This document shows positions 43,616-54,932 of a stretch of DNA of 64,000 nucleotides, one piece after another. A model generated the notes under the pieces. The model ran no database searches. It saw nothing but the letters and a program-made list of their open reading frames with translations, and was not told where the DNA came from. The stretch covers positions 183,152,813 through 183,216,812 of the forward strand of contig OX336397.1 of assembly GCA_946902985.2 (NCBI GenBank). The letters run 5' to 3'. Origin of the DNA: Meconema thalassinum. Lineage: Eukaryota; Arthropoda; Insecta; Orthoptera; Tettigoniidae. A program made the translations under genes and the position numbers. Positions within the stretch are counted from its first letter, which is position 1, and every line of letters begins with the position of its first letter.

Positions 43616-44287
43616 GTGGCTACTATGGAATATACTATAACCAATAAAGGTAAACCACGTGCTCTGTATCATGGGTACTCTTATAACTATAAGCGAGAAA
43701 ATGCGAATGGCATCATATTTTGGCAGTGCTCAAAACAAAGAACAACAAAATGTCTAGGTCATCTAAAAAGTAAACATGGTGAGGTCTTAAGTGTGGGTAC
43801 TCATCAATGTGGTATACCAAATGAAACACCGTTAGTGTTAACAAAACATGATCAAAAGAACAAGAAAAAGCAAGCCCAACAAAAACATAGTGTTACTCAA
43901 CATAGTGACTTCCTTGTGAAAAAACATTTATCTCCTCAAAAAGTCATGTTAGGACAGTTGTCAACGTTCAATAAAACCGTAACACTATCAAAAGCAACAC
44001 AGACTCTTCAAGAGGTCCCTTTTGAAAAGGAAAAAAAGGAATTGGATAGTTCTAGTGATGTTGAGGAGGATGATGATGATGATGATGATGATAATGATGG
44101 TGACAATGACTATAATAATTATAAAGATAATATTTATAATGATGATGATGATAATGATAATGATGATAATGAAAAAGAAGAGGATGAGGGTTTAATGTCT
44201 ATAAAACCATTGCGGCTTCCCCAGTTTTTAAGAACAAGAGTACCTGGAGAAAGTTGTAAAAGGATCTACAACAAGCGTTGTGTTTAA
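43616..44287 (+). CDS. FLYWCH zinc-finger protein with acidic tail, right arm copy
   Basis: A 223-codon intact frame, identical in what I compared to the left-arm protein except in the acidic run (residues ~149-160), where it has a Glu for Asp and two more residues. It has the same FLYWCH ligands (Cys38, Cys46, His63, Cys65), the same FLVKKHLSPQKVML segment shared with Polinton, and the same KRCV end. That both frames stay open while the surrounding arms vary suggests selection or gene conversion. It reads outward from the centre, divergently from the left copy. See the left copy for function. Confidence 0.8.
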   Translation: MATMEYTITNKGKPRALYHGYSYNYKRENANGIIFWQCSKQRTTKCLGHLKSKHGEVLSVGTHQCGIPNETPLVLTKHDQKNKKKQAQQKHSVTQHSDFLVKKHLSPQKVMLGQLSTFNKTVTLSKATQTLQEVPFEKEKKELDSSSDVEEDDDDDDDDNDGDNDYNNYKDNIYNDDDDNDNDDNEKEEDEGLMSIKPLRLPQFLRTRVPGESCKRIYNKRCV

Positions 44288-44562
44288 AATCTATATCAAA
44301 CAATGGTAAAGAGATAAAAAGTTGTATTCAGTGTGTAACTATTGTAAAAAAAACTAAATGAATAAAAATATTGTATGGGTATTGGCTGTTTTTTTTCTTA
44401 ATTGCTATCCCCATGTTCCACTATTAAAACAATTGTTAACCATCAACAGTCTCTGACTATGTTCAGAAAGAGAGTGGCCTTAAACAATACACTATATCTA
44501 TGGTTTGTGTACCGAGTATCATAATAATACAGAGTGGCCAAGCCATGTTAAGGCAATAGTTA

Positions 44563-44647
44563 TGTCAGGTAAGGGATTCGAACCCTTGCTTCCTTATACA
44601 GAAATTTGATCTTAAGTCAAACACCTTAACCACTCGGCCAACCTGAC
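44563..44647 (-). tRNA. trnL-TAA: tRNA-Leu(TAA), right arm
   Basis: Inverted, identical copy of the gene at 37,978-38,062, including acceptor stem, TAA anticodon loop and variable arm. Confidence 0.9.
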
Positions 44648-44935
44648 AGTTACTAATTTAATTGGTCTTGAGGACTTGAGTGTTTACAAAACTTTTTCCA
44701 GTATACATTGGTTAAACCACTTGCTTGTTTTGAAATATAGATCTTGTTTTGTTTTACCATAACATTGCAGTTATGAGTCTTCTGAACTGGGTGTTCAATA
44801 TAGGGTTAAAGGCATTTTAAAATCATTTTAGAAAATCTCTTAGGTATCGTGTTATGGGATTTAGTAATGCATTACTGTTCGTTGACTAACATTTAGCGTT
44901 ACACAACATTATTTTGGTGAACGTACATGTTGTTG

Positions 44936-45140
44936 TTTGAGTCTTTAGTCCTTTGACTGGTTTGATGCAGATCTCAGTGCCTATCTGTCCCGAGCTAATC
45001 GTTTCATCTCTATATAGCTACCACATCCTACATTCAAGGCTATCTGTTTAACATATTCTAACCTTTGTCTCCCCCTACAAGCTCTTGGGTTCAATTCCTA
45101 GCTTTAACACAAAATTTTAAAAGTGGTATGAGGACTAAAA
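44936..45140 (+). repeat. LINE 3'-tail fragment, right arm
   Basis: Mirror of 37,500-37,700, with TTTGACTGGTTTGATGCAG at about 44,955. Its presence in both arms shows that the LINE fragment was captured before the arms became an inverted pair. Confidence 0.7.
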
Positions 45141-46189
45141 CAAGTATACTCAGTCTCGGGTGGTCCAAAATAAGTAGGGTTTGATTCACACCTTAACCAT
45201 ACAGCACCATTTTTTTTTTAATAATGATAGCCATTTGTTCATTTTCACATTTCACACATTACAATCTGTCAATTTTCCATTTGCATTTCTTTTAAATGTC
45301 AGTTTAAAGTTTTTGAATTTCATGATATGGAAACATGGATTTTCCAATTTGTTGTTTACACATTTTATTTTTATTTTGTTTATGTCAAAAGTTCATATTT
45401 GCGAAACATGATTTTTTCATTTTAAGATTTTGTAAATGGTGTTAATGTGAGTGCTTGGCCATTGCGATCGTACAGTCTGTCTATGTGTATGCAAAACATA
45501 GAGGTCTACTATTACTACTGCAGGTAAGGCTGTTTCTACTCTCTCTCTCTCTCTTTCTGTGTAGTCATACATCCACACAACCTTACCTGTCTTTGAGAAC
45601 AAACACACAACTACTCTATTTATCCCTAAAAACATCATTGACATGCACACTCATCCCAAAGAACATTAATTATACATTTAACATTTACCATTACAAAAAT
45701 AAATGGTTTCCACAATTTTCAAAAAATTAACTATTTACAATTACAAAAATAAATATTTACAAAATACTAAATCAATTAAATCTACTGGTTACAAAAGCCA
45801 TGTCTCTAAACAATAAAATATAGAAATCACACCTCCTCCTCGTGGTTATAACCCCTTGCTAGGCTAATGCGTAGGTCATTCGTCTGCACACATTTGTTAT
45901 CCATCAAGGCAAAAGTGCATTTTCTCTGTTCCGCAAGATACGAATTATAGTTGCTGGATTGTATCCGGCACCGTTTATGTGACATAGCTATACCAGTTCA
46001 TGAAATCGCTAGGTAGTTCTCTACATATAGCTCTACATATGGCTTCCTTACAGCTAGTGTGCGATAGGCAGCATTAACTGTATATCACACCCAGTCCACC
46101 TTTGTATTTGTAATCCAAGTAATAATTTGAAAAGAGACGAGTGTAATCGGTTTAAAACATTATCTCTGCTTTTTTTATATGTTTATGAC

Positions 46190-46268
46190 ATGCGTATTCA
46201 CCTGAATTCAAACCCTAGTCCACTTTAGTGAAAGGCTAACAGCTTAACCACTGCGCCACCATGTCCTT
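46190..46268 (-). repeat. tRNA-like Pol III element, right arm
   Basis: Mirror of 36,350-36,428, with identical A- and B-box-like motifs on the minus strand. Confidence 0.5.
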
Positions 46269-47069
46269 TTTTCTTAGTTTGATTCGTTCTAGGACTTAGA
46301 GCTTGAAATCGAGTTAAAATCTCTAGTGTAAGTGGCACATGTGCTCGCCACTGCAGCACAAAATGGTTAGCTGGTAACATTAGACAACCGGAAATGATTG
46401 TATTTCTGTTAGCCAAGCATTTCTGTCATCTGCCTACAGTGTGAGCACTGTCAGCAAGACAGTTTAGTTTAGTACAAGTGTGTGTTTGTGTGTGTGTGTG
46501 TAGATTATTAGCCTCAAGTATTTAACGCTTGTTGTGTGTAGCGACCATCTTGTCCCAGTAACCACTGAGCAAGTTTTAACAGTCAACCCATAAAAACAGT
46601 ATAGGTTAGTTGTGTGTGTTTCATGTACTTGTGTGTGTGCATTAGCATCATGCACTAGCTTTACCTACCCTCTATAGGTAGAGCGTTATCCCTTTCCTTT
46701 CTGACATTACCAATGCCTACATTCAACCACAAGTTTTACACTTAAACCATTGGCTTGTTTTTGATTAAGTTTGGTTCGGTTTGGTTGGATTTGATTCAGT
46801 TTGGTTCAGTTTAGTTCAATGTAGTCACCATTTTGGATTATAGCTATCCTATTTAACCAATCAATTAAAGATTGACTACTCTTATTTCTTGAATCGATTA
46901 ATCAGATATTGTATACACCATTTGTCATTTATTATCCCATACCTACAACCTATACCCTCTCTGTACTGCAGTTTGATCTGAAAACAAGTTCCAATGGTGA
47001 AAGATTTGTCAGTCACCATACATGTAGCCTACAATAATTCTTTCACTACCTAGCTATGTTTCATCACTC

Positions 47070-47480
47070 ACTGTAAACATTTCACATGTCCATATCCGAT
47101 TATAAGTTTATAAAATCTCAGATCGATGACCTTGATGTATTGGGTATTTTTGGGTAAATTCATTAGCCATGGGAAAGGGTTGACCATTCTAAGTCCTATG
47201 ACACCTCACATGTTGATATCCGATTATTAGTTTATAAAATTTCAGGTCAATGACCTTGCTGTTATGAATTTTTGAGGAAAATTCATTGGTCATGGGAAAG
47301 GGTTAACCATTCGTAGTCCTATGACACCTCACTTGACCCTCTCTACTGATAAGTTTATAAAATCTTAGGTCAATGACCTTGCTGTTTTGGGTATTTTGGG
47401 TAAATTCGTTGGTCATGGAAAAGGGTTGGCCATCCTGAGTCTTGTGACACCTCACTTGTCCCTCTCTGATTATTAGTTAG
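47070..47480. repeat. ~122-bp tandem repeat (right arm)
   Basis: Inverted counterpart of 35,140-35,540, with AGGTCAATGACCTT units. Confidence 0.8.
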
Positions 47481-48324
47481 CGAGATATTATCGAAAGTGC
47501 AGTTAGGCCCTTTTGACAAAAAATGAATAATACATTCAAAAACAGGGCGTCGCCACAAGTCCAACGACCCCTCATACAAGTTCCTAGCTTTCTTAGTTCA
47601 ACGACCCCTCATACAAGTTCCTAGCTTTCTTAGTTCATAAGATATTAAAAAGCCGATGACCTATTAGTTTTTGGATCTTTGGTTAATTTGTAAAAAAAAA
47701 CGTATGTATAAATCATTATTCAAAAAGCCCGCCCTCTTACAAAAACCCCAATTGCGCATTCGTAAAACAAAAAACAAAAATAATAAATCATAGCGGCATT
47801 CAGTTGTATGCATGCACTTTATGTGGAACGAGTTTAATTTCATATTGGCATACAAACTCCCACATATTGCACATGGAAAGCGACTTTTACCTAAAAATTA
47901 TTATTTCACCCCCTAGTAGGGGTAGATTTTATTTTTGAGTGGAAATAAGCTATCCATAGGAAAGGGGTTGTCTGCCGGAGTAATTTGACTACTCGTACAT
48001 GTCTCTAGCCTTATTCCCACCACTGCCAAAACAGGTTGTGACTTGTTAGCTCTTATCGTGCACGTGCACATGTGAACACCTGTGTGTTAGATCATATTAC
48101 ACATGAACTCGCATTTTCTCACGTATGAATCAAAACAGGATGTGACTTGTTTCACAAGGAGAATGCTAATAATGACATCTCACACGTGTTCACATGTATT
48201 TCATCACTTTCCTTTCATATCGTTATTCCATTATAGTAGTGGGGGATTAGTGAACAACGTCAGTTCAACACACACACAAATGTAGTTAGGCCCTTTGACA
48301 TAATTTAAATAAATGCATGGGCTA

Positions 48325-48430
48325 GTCCATAGGGACTCATCCACAAGGACTCGTCCACAAGGACTTGTCGACAAGGACTCGTCCACAAGGACTCGACAAC
48401 AATGATCCCGCCAACAATGAGTCGTCAACA
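48325..48430. repeat. 14-bp minisatellite, hairpin-prone units (right)
   Basis: Shorter inverted copy of the array at 34,163-34,293, with GTCCACAAGGACTC units. Copy number differs between arms. Confidence 0.8.
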
Positions 48431-48804
48431 ATAACCCATCTATAGGGATCCGCTCCCCCACCCTCTTACAAAAGCCATGAGTGGGCATGCTAATTCATAG
48501 TGGCGTTCCACCGAACATATGCACTTTATGTGGAACAACGTTTAAATCCACATCGGCATTCAAACTCTCACATGGTGCAATTGGTAACAGAGATTCTCTA
48601 AAAAATTCAATTTCACCCTCTAGTAGGGGTAGGTTTTATTTTTGGGGTTGAAATATGTTGTCCATTGGAAAGGGGGTGTCAGCCCGAGTTTAATGACACC
48701 TCATTTGTCAAAATCCGACATTGCGTTCGAGAGATATCGCGTCGCCGCCATCTTGTGAGGTGGGGAGGTGGAGGTGGGTATAGAACCGGCCAAAACACAC
48801 TACT

Positions 48805-48810
48805 CCTGTC
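48805..48810. repeat. Right 6-bp target duplication CCTGTC
   Basis: Matches 33,748-33,753. Confidence 0.85.
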
Positions 48811-49131
48811 CTTTCTCCTTTTAACTTGATTAATGAATAATGATTATTTTTGGGGTTTGTAATAAGCCTTACCTGTTGTAATACATGTTATTACCTTGTT
48901 CTTTCTTTGATGTATTTGGTGTTGTTTGGATGTAATTACTAACCTAATTAACTTATTAACTCTTCCTTGATATGTCCTTTTATTTGTAATTTGATTTTGT
49001 TCTTAAATTATATTTTGTTTTGCAAAGACGTCGTTCTTTATTTTCTATCTAAGATAAAGGTCACAATAGCTTCTAACACGGTTCTGGGATTAGGGCCCTC
49101 TTTCATACTACGGTCTTCTTAGTGCCGGTAC
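48811..49131. other. Right remnant of the outer insertion, no gene
   Basis: T-rich, no open frame; ends with GTGCCGGTAC next to LINE sequence starting at 49,132. Confidence 0.45.
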
Positions 49132-51545
49132 ATATGTGACAGGTATTAACCCTTTACTGAATAGTGTTGCATATGTGCAACATATCACTTTTCACCTATG
49201 TATGTAGGGGCAGAGTAGGTTTTACGGCAAACCATCAACGTCCATTCAATTGTGCACTCATTCAAACACACAGACCAGTGATGCCTTGTTTCTTTTTACA
49301 TAACATACGACAAAACAACCCGACAACCAAAGGTACTCCTTCCACCCCGTCAACATCCACGCGTACCAACCACCGTTTATTTACCGTGGGCCCTCCCCAT
49401 CCAGTTACCACAGGCTTCTGGAGTACCTTTGGCTCAACCTCAAAGCCACTACCGACCTACGGTCGTGCAAAAAAACGTGCAATACGTATTAGCGCCAATT
49501 GAAAATTGTTGGTAAATCTAAGACACCAGACGCCAATTGAATATTGAAGCTTGAAATTTTGTACACCAAACGCAAATGAAAAATAATTCATGCAGCAAAG
49601 GGTTAACGGAATTCCTCGATAGTTGTTGATGTCGGTCAAGGCTCCTTTGTTTATGTTGGGGATGAATCAAAGCAGAGGTCCAATCACAAGGCAATGTTTC
49701 AGTCCCCGAAATGTGATGGAAGATTTCTGTCAACTTGCCTATAGTCCTATTCCCAGCTTGTTTCCGTAGTTCCGCCACAATTGAGTATTCTCCTGATGCT
49801 TTGTTGTTTTTCAAGGACTTGATGATGTCTATCTCTTCTTCTTTGGTTGGAGGTTGAGAGTTTGGTTGCCTGATTGTGTCTTGATACGTGAAGAATGTGT
49901 CAAGTGATTCACAGTTAAGGAGATTCTCGAAGTACTTGGCCAGAAGGTGGCACTTGTCTATATCATTATAGGCTATCGGTCCATCCGGTCCTCTGAAGTG
50001 GAGGCTGGGAGGATTATAACGGCTGAGGTTCCCCTTAAAGCTTCTGTAAAAAATTCTGGTGTTCTTCTTCTCGAAATCGTCATCCAACTAAGTCAATTGG
50101 TCCTTTGTGAACTGCCGTTTTACTTGTCGGATGATCCTGGCAGTTAACCTTCGTTGCTCTATGAACTTATCCCTGTTGATTTGTGTCTTCAGCAAGTTCC
50201 ACTGAAGCCAGGCTGCTTGTCTCTGAATCACCGATTCATCACAGGTTGTCGTCCACCAGGCATGCTTCTTCTGCTTCAGCAATGGCGCAATCTCCGTGGC
50301 AACTTCCACTAGGTACTCCCTCACTTCATCCCAGGTTTTACATTCCAGGGTTTCCATTTTCTCCGTGAACTGGTTGCAATTTGAAAGTTTTTCTAAATCA
50401 AACTTAGCAAGTTTGAGTGACTTTGTTTTTTTAGTATTCCGAGGTAGAAATCTTAGCTTGACCTTGGAGAGATAGTGGTCAGAGTCCAAATTTGCTCCTC
50501 TTAACACTGTAACATTCTGGATCTCTCTATGGGACTTCTTTGAGATGGCATGGAATGGTTTATTTGGAATTCTTCCAAGAGACAGTTAGGTGATGTCCAG
50601 GTCTTTTGCTTTCTTGGCAGTCTCATGAAAGCCGTTGACTTCATTACCAAGTTGATGGCCTTACAAAGTCCTACTAGGCACTGTCCTTTCCTATTTGTCC
50701 TTGTGTGGACCGGGAAATCTCCCACAATGTCTATGTACTTGCGTTCTTTCCCTAATTGGGCGTTGAAGTCACCGAGTAGGATGATTGTATGACGCTCTGG
50801 GACCTTGCATATCCTTTAGTTCTTCCCAAAACTTGTCAGTATTTTCAGGGTTATGCTTATTGTCCTCATTGATTGGTGCAAGGACATTTACTACAGTGTA
50901 GACCTTGTTTGTGCACCGGGAGGTTATTAAAGACACTCGACTATTGAGTGAGCTGAAGTCAATAACTGAATCCAGTATCTTATGGCTTACAATAAAACCA
51001 GTCCCCAGGTGTGGTACGTTCTTCATTCTCCTACGTCTTACCTTTCCTTTGAAAATACGGTAGCCCTGGGAGTCAAAGGCATGTTCATCAGTATATCTGG
51101 TTTCCTGTATTGCTGTGAGCAGTATCTTGTGATTAGTCAAAGTGTCTTTTAAATGCTTCAGTTTGCCTATCTTAAGTAGCGAGTTGGTGTTCAATGTGGA
51201 GAAATAGTTCTGTTGTTTATGTCTGATCTTGTTGTTAGTGGTTCCAGGACGCTCCGACCCGTCCATAAAGCATGTTGGTGTGGGCTCCCCAGACTCCAAA
51301 GGCCCACTAACACCGCCGACAGCGGAGGTGAATTTGATACCACCTGGGGTAGTTAATTCCGTGCGTTTACTTTCCTTGTTTTAGTTGAAGATTGGTTAGG
51401 GGGATCAGAGGTTTAACTCCCGTAGATTGGTTGCCTTCCAAGGCTGAGGAGACCAATCTTCTCCATATTGGTTCTTCCGCCTTCCTTACCGTAGAGATAA
51501 TGCCAACCATCTTCATCCGCCTCAGAAGCCGTTGTCCAGTTTTAT
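49132..51545 (-). pseudogene. LINE copy A, 5' half (endonuclease and RT start)
   Basis: The minus strand from 51,545 reads first a decayed leader, then an AP-type endonuclease (51,299-50,501): a TLNTNSLLKIGKL motif, the catalytic Glu in AIQETRYTDE, GTGFIVSHKI, NVLAPINEDN, and in another frame GDFPVHTR, near the position of the catalytic GD(F/H)N motif. The end of that domain (LDSDHYLSKVKLRF) continues into the linker (50,507-50,088) and reverse transcriptase start (50,087-49,607): KSLKNNKASGEYSIVAELRK and NNYRGI. A MITE at 49,150-49,602 interrupts, after which PVTY ends the segment at 49,132. Frameshifts occur near 50,500, 50,770 and 50,090. The 3' half is at 31,054-32,475. Clade not assigned; resembles widely spread insect LINEs annotated as RTE/Jockey-like. 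Confidence 0.78.
49150..49602. mobile_element. piggyBac-like MITE in LINE reverse transcriptase
   Basis: A 453-bp element with ends CCCTTTACTGAAT and CCCTTTGCTGCAT (reverse-complemented), flanked by TTAA on both sides (49,146-49,149 and 49,603-49,606), the piggyBac target. Removing it joins NNYRGIP to a following PVTY in the LINE. The interior has no transposase. Confidence 0.85.
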
Positions 51546-52940
51546 TTATTAATTATTAGCCTACTTTTCGTATTTTGTAATAAAAATGAGGAAAAAGAAG
51601 ACTTATGAGGTCGATCCGGGAAAATGTGTGTCTGTCTGTCCTTCTGTCTCTCTGGCTGTGTGTGTGTGTGTGTGTCCCTATCAACTCCTAAACGGCTGTA
51701 GCAATCGAACCCAAATTTGGTATGATTAATGATCTCTATCAGAATATCTCAATGCCGTATTTGGAAATGATGTCAGTGCTACCAACCTCTGAAAAAATCG
51801 CAATTGAAATTTCAGCTCCGTGTTGTATTTCTTGGAAGGTATGCATGGGAGCGATACCAAAATTGTCACACATATAGATAATGGTATTTCAGTTTAATTT
51901 CCAGGAGGCCATACATAACAGCGTTGACAAAATGATTCTAAGCCTGCTGATAGGTCCAATTTTGAAATGCATATAACATCTACACTAGCAATTGAATTTC
52001 AACCAAATTTCATATGTACTATGTGTAGATAGACAGATATGACTGAGCATAATCTTAAGAGCCACCAGGGCTGCCAACTGTTAATAAATGCACTCTCTAT
52101 TGTTTTTATCCAAATGCCTATATATAAGAAAGTATGCAAGCAGACTGCTTTAAACTATGCACACGTATAGTACCCAACATTCTAGATTAATTTGGAGTAA
52201 CTAATGGACCTCAGTACTACCAACATGATTATAAGCCTGCTGATAGGACCAATTGTAAATACATGTAACTTCTATAATATCAATCGGATTTCAACCAAGT
52301 TTCGTATGTGCTATGTGTACTATAAGAGATATGAGAATGCGTATTCTTGAGAGCAACCAGGGCTGTCAACTGTTAATAAACGCTGTCTCTAATTTTTTAC
52401 CCTAATATCAATATATCATAATGTATTCAAGCCAACAGCTCCAAACTTCGCACACATGTAGTACTTTACATACTAGATTAATTTTGAGTAACTAATATAA
52501 GTCAGTGCTTCCAACATGATTCTATGCCTGCTGATAGGTCCAATTTTAAAATACATGTAACTTCTATATAAATAAATGGATTTCACCCAAAATTGGGACA
52601 ACAATAGATCATAATAGTTCAGATTATTTCTGACCAACACATGCATGACATTGTTGCCAACATGATTTTACGTGCCGATAGGTCCAATGTCTATCTACAT
52701 GCTATCCATTGGACTTGAACCAAATTTTGTATTCTGTACCTTAAGAGATGGATCTAAGAATATATTCAGTCACCAGGGCTGCCAATTGTAGTCCTCTATT
52801 AGGCTACATTATCCCAGTTATATTTCGAGCTAATTCGAAATTTCGATATTACCAACTCAATTTCGTCATTATTCTAATTAGGTCCATATAGATTAATCAT
52901 TGGAATGAATCTTACATTTCGAGAAAAGTAGGCTCTTTAG
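51546..52940. mobile_element. DNA transposon relic with AGCCTACTTTTC ends
   Basis: The left end near 51,558 (AGCCTACTTTTCG) is inverted relative to CGAGAAAAGTAGGCT near 52,920-52,934, giving an element of about 1.38 kb. It contains a TGTG microsatellite (51,655-51,675) and three approximate copies of a ~290-bp unit with CTGATAGG(T/A)CCAATT and CAGGGCTG(C/T)CAACTGTTAA. No ORF. Superfamily and target duplication unclear. Confidence 0.5.
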
Positions 52941-53480
52941 TTCGTTACGGAACTCCTTGTTTTTTAATTTTTACTTATTTATTTATTATTTATTTCATAT
53001 TTATTTACTTATTTAATATTATTTATTGATTATTGATTGTGTTATGTATGGAATGAAATTAATTATTATTATTTGACTTTATTATTACTATTATTAAAGA
53101 TGTATTTACATATTATTTAATTTGTATTAATTTAATATTTAATATATACTGATTATTATAATTTTTAATTATTTTATTTATTTGTTTATGTGTGTTACAA
53201 CACTGGACAGTATAGCCGAACGGTTGATAACAGGTTTGGCAACGCCGGTCACGAGGGCAGCGTGCTCTCATGACCCGTCCAAGATGACGGTCCCACCTAC
53301 ACCATACCCCTGACCCCTTCCTTCATACACTATTCCCCAAACCCCACCTCCAGCATGCCCTTAAATTCCGAACAGATTTTAACAAAATTTCCCAGATTTT
53401 CCTCAAAGCCAGCATTGCTTACATTACTTATGCCATACCCCTCTCTGTCAACCTCCCTTGCTCATCTCTTATTCTCTTCC
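52941..53480. repeat. AT-rich stretch and dispersed repeat fragment
   Basis: 52,960-53,200 is TTTAT/TAATAT low complexity. About 53,205-53,480 has GCCGAACGGTTGATA, ATGACCCGTCCAAGATGACG and CCAGCATTGCTTACATT, which relate to the family at 28,376-29,225. Confidence 0.45.
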
Positions 53481-53945
53481 AATCCAGATGCAATTCGAGA
53501 GTCGTGTAACTTATCAAATTAATAAAAAATCACCATATTTCCTAATATCACCAAATTTCTATAGAACTCATCAAAGTAACCAAATTCCACCAAAATCCTT
53601 CCGAAAATACTATGATTCCCCCAAATCTCCTACAATACTTGAAACATTCTCCAATCACCCATATTTCTCAGATTTACTCCAAATTCACGAGATTCCCAAA
53701 TTATCCTTAAAAACAAGATGTTCAGTAAAGAACATATAGCCTACTTTCTCCTAAATGTATGAGTATAGTTATAACTCGTTGTTATTATCAAAGAGTATAA
53801 TAGAACTATTCTTTGTTGAAGACCTTAGAAACGATTTACCTCTACCAAACGTCACAACCTAGATAAAAACTGCTACCATCATTGAAGAAAGAAAGATAAG
53901 AAGTATATCAAGAATGTTATGGATCTGGAGACATAATCGACCGGA
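53481..53945. other. AT-rich, unrecognised repeat remnant
   Basis: Plus strand shows T/C-rich LINE-like or DNA-repeat debris; the 93-codon frame at 53,458-53,739 is low complexity and not credible as a gene. Confidence 0.35.
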
Positions 53946-54180
53946 CTGGCTGCGTGGCTCAGCGGTAACGTTCTCGCTTGCTGGGCCCTAGGTTGCAGGT
54001 TCGTATCCTGGCGCAGTCAGCTGGCATTTGAGGGTGCACAAATGCGAGGGAGCCGTGTCAGTACATTTACTGGCACGTTAAAGATCCCCTTCGGGCCAAA
54101 ATTCTGGCACCCCGGTGTCTCTAAAAGCAGCAGTAGTTAAAAGGGATGTAAAACCAATAACATTATTATTATTATTATTA
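53946..54180 (+). mobile_element. tRNA-derived SINE, second copy
   Basis: About 235 bp, about 90 percent like 4343-4564 by eye: A box TGGCTCAGCGG, B box GGTTCGTATCC, the same GATCCCCTTCGGG body and an ATT repeat tail. Flanks show an imperfect 14-bp duplication (ACATAATCGACCGG and ACATATACGACCTG). Confidence 0.88.
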
Positions 54181-54859
54181 CATATACGACCTGCCGTGGG
54201 CAACATCCAACTTTGAGTTGAGGCATGTCTTTACACGTCTGGTTGTGCATGGCTTTCACAACCCTAATTGAATTAACAAATCTTTCCATGACCCTACGGA
54301 TACGTGTGTATACAAACTATGTGGATATTTTCGATTGCTATTTGCCTGAAATAAAAGTAGTTATTAATAACCTGAACTAACACCAACGGCTTGAATTCAG
54401 TTACTATGTGAAATCGTTTTGTTCTTTACTTCAAATAACATTTTCAAGCAACGCAAAATAGGCTGTTACAAACCCTTTAAAATAAAAAGTAAAAATGTAT
54501 CTTAGTATCATCTTGAAATTCGATGCGCATAGAATGCCAATGGTATAGTAATCAATGGAGCCCCACGTAGACTAGTCGTGACATCTAGTGGTGAAATATC
54601 GAACAATATAATCCTAACAGAGCGAGTGCATTCTAGCGGCCAGAAGAAGAAACTTTTCAATAAAATCTGGAAGTTAATAAGTAGGTCGGCGTGCAGTTAC
54701 CTTTTTGGCAGCTAGATGTCTCGAGTAAATCTGCTGGCGAATTATGTTTAATTAAATATATATTTTACACCATAATATGCACAATATAACGCTTAATTTT
54801 AAAACATCTGAGTCATTACAAAACAATAAACATATAACATTTCAAGCAAAAAAACCTAG

Positions 54860-54932
54860 CTCTGATCGGGTTTGAACCATAGGCATTTGAGCGATAGGCT
54901 AACGCTCTACCACTGAGCTAATTGTGTCAACG
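54860..54932 (-). repeat. tRNA-like sequence (pseudo-tRNA)
   Basis: The minus strand has A box TAGCTCAGTGG and B box GGTTCAAACCC at tRNA spacing and a T run after it, but the acceptor strands do not pair. Probably a tRNA pseudogene or SINE head. Confidence 0.5.

Larger units (their letters stand above)
33754..48804. mobile_element. Palindromic Polinton-like foldback element (arms ~7.5 kb)
   Basis: Left arm 33,754-41,271 and right arm 41,319-48,804 are inverted copies along their full length, differing by scattered substitutions and small indels, and separated by a 47-nt spacer. The ends are AGTAGTGTGTTTTGGCCGG and its exact reverse complement. A perfect 6-bp duplication, CCTGTC, flanks it (33,748-33,753 and 48,805-48,810). 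Six-base duplications with AG...CT termini and long inverted ends are Maverick/Polinton features. No integrase, polymerase or capsid gene is inside; each arm has one intact gene whose product shares a section with a Polinton protein. The element is therefore inferred to be a non-autonomous Polinton derivative in which the inverted termini have grown to cover the whole element. Confidence 0.85.
32476..49131. mobile_element. 16.7-kb composite insertion splitting a LINE
   Basis: The reverse transcriptase stops after PVTY at 49,132 and resumes with KIFSK at 32,475 on the minus strand, so everything between was inserted into one LINE. The outer parts, 32,476-33,753 and 48,811-49,131, are not inverted repeats of each other apart from the extreme GTACCG/CGGTAC ends, and encode nothing I recognise; they may be one older element (possibly an LTR-type sequence) into which the palindromic element then jumped. 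A target duplication for the outer insertion is not clear. Confidence 0.65.
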
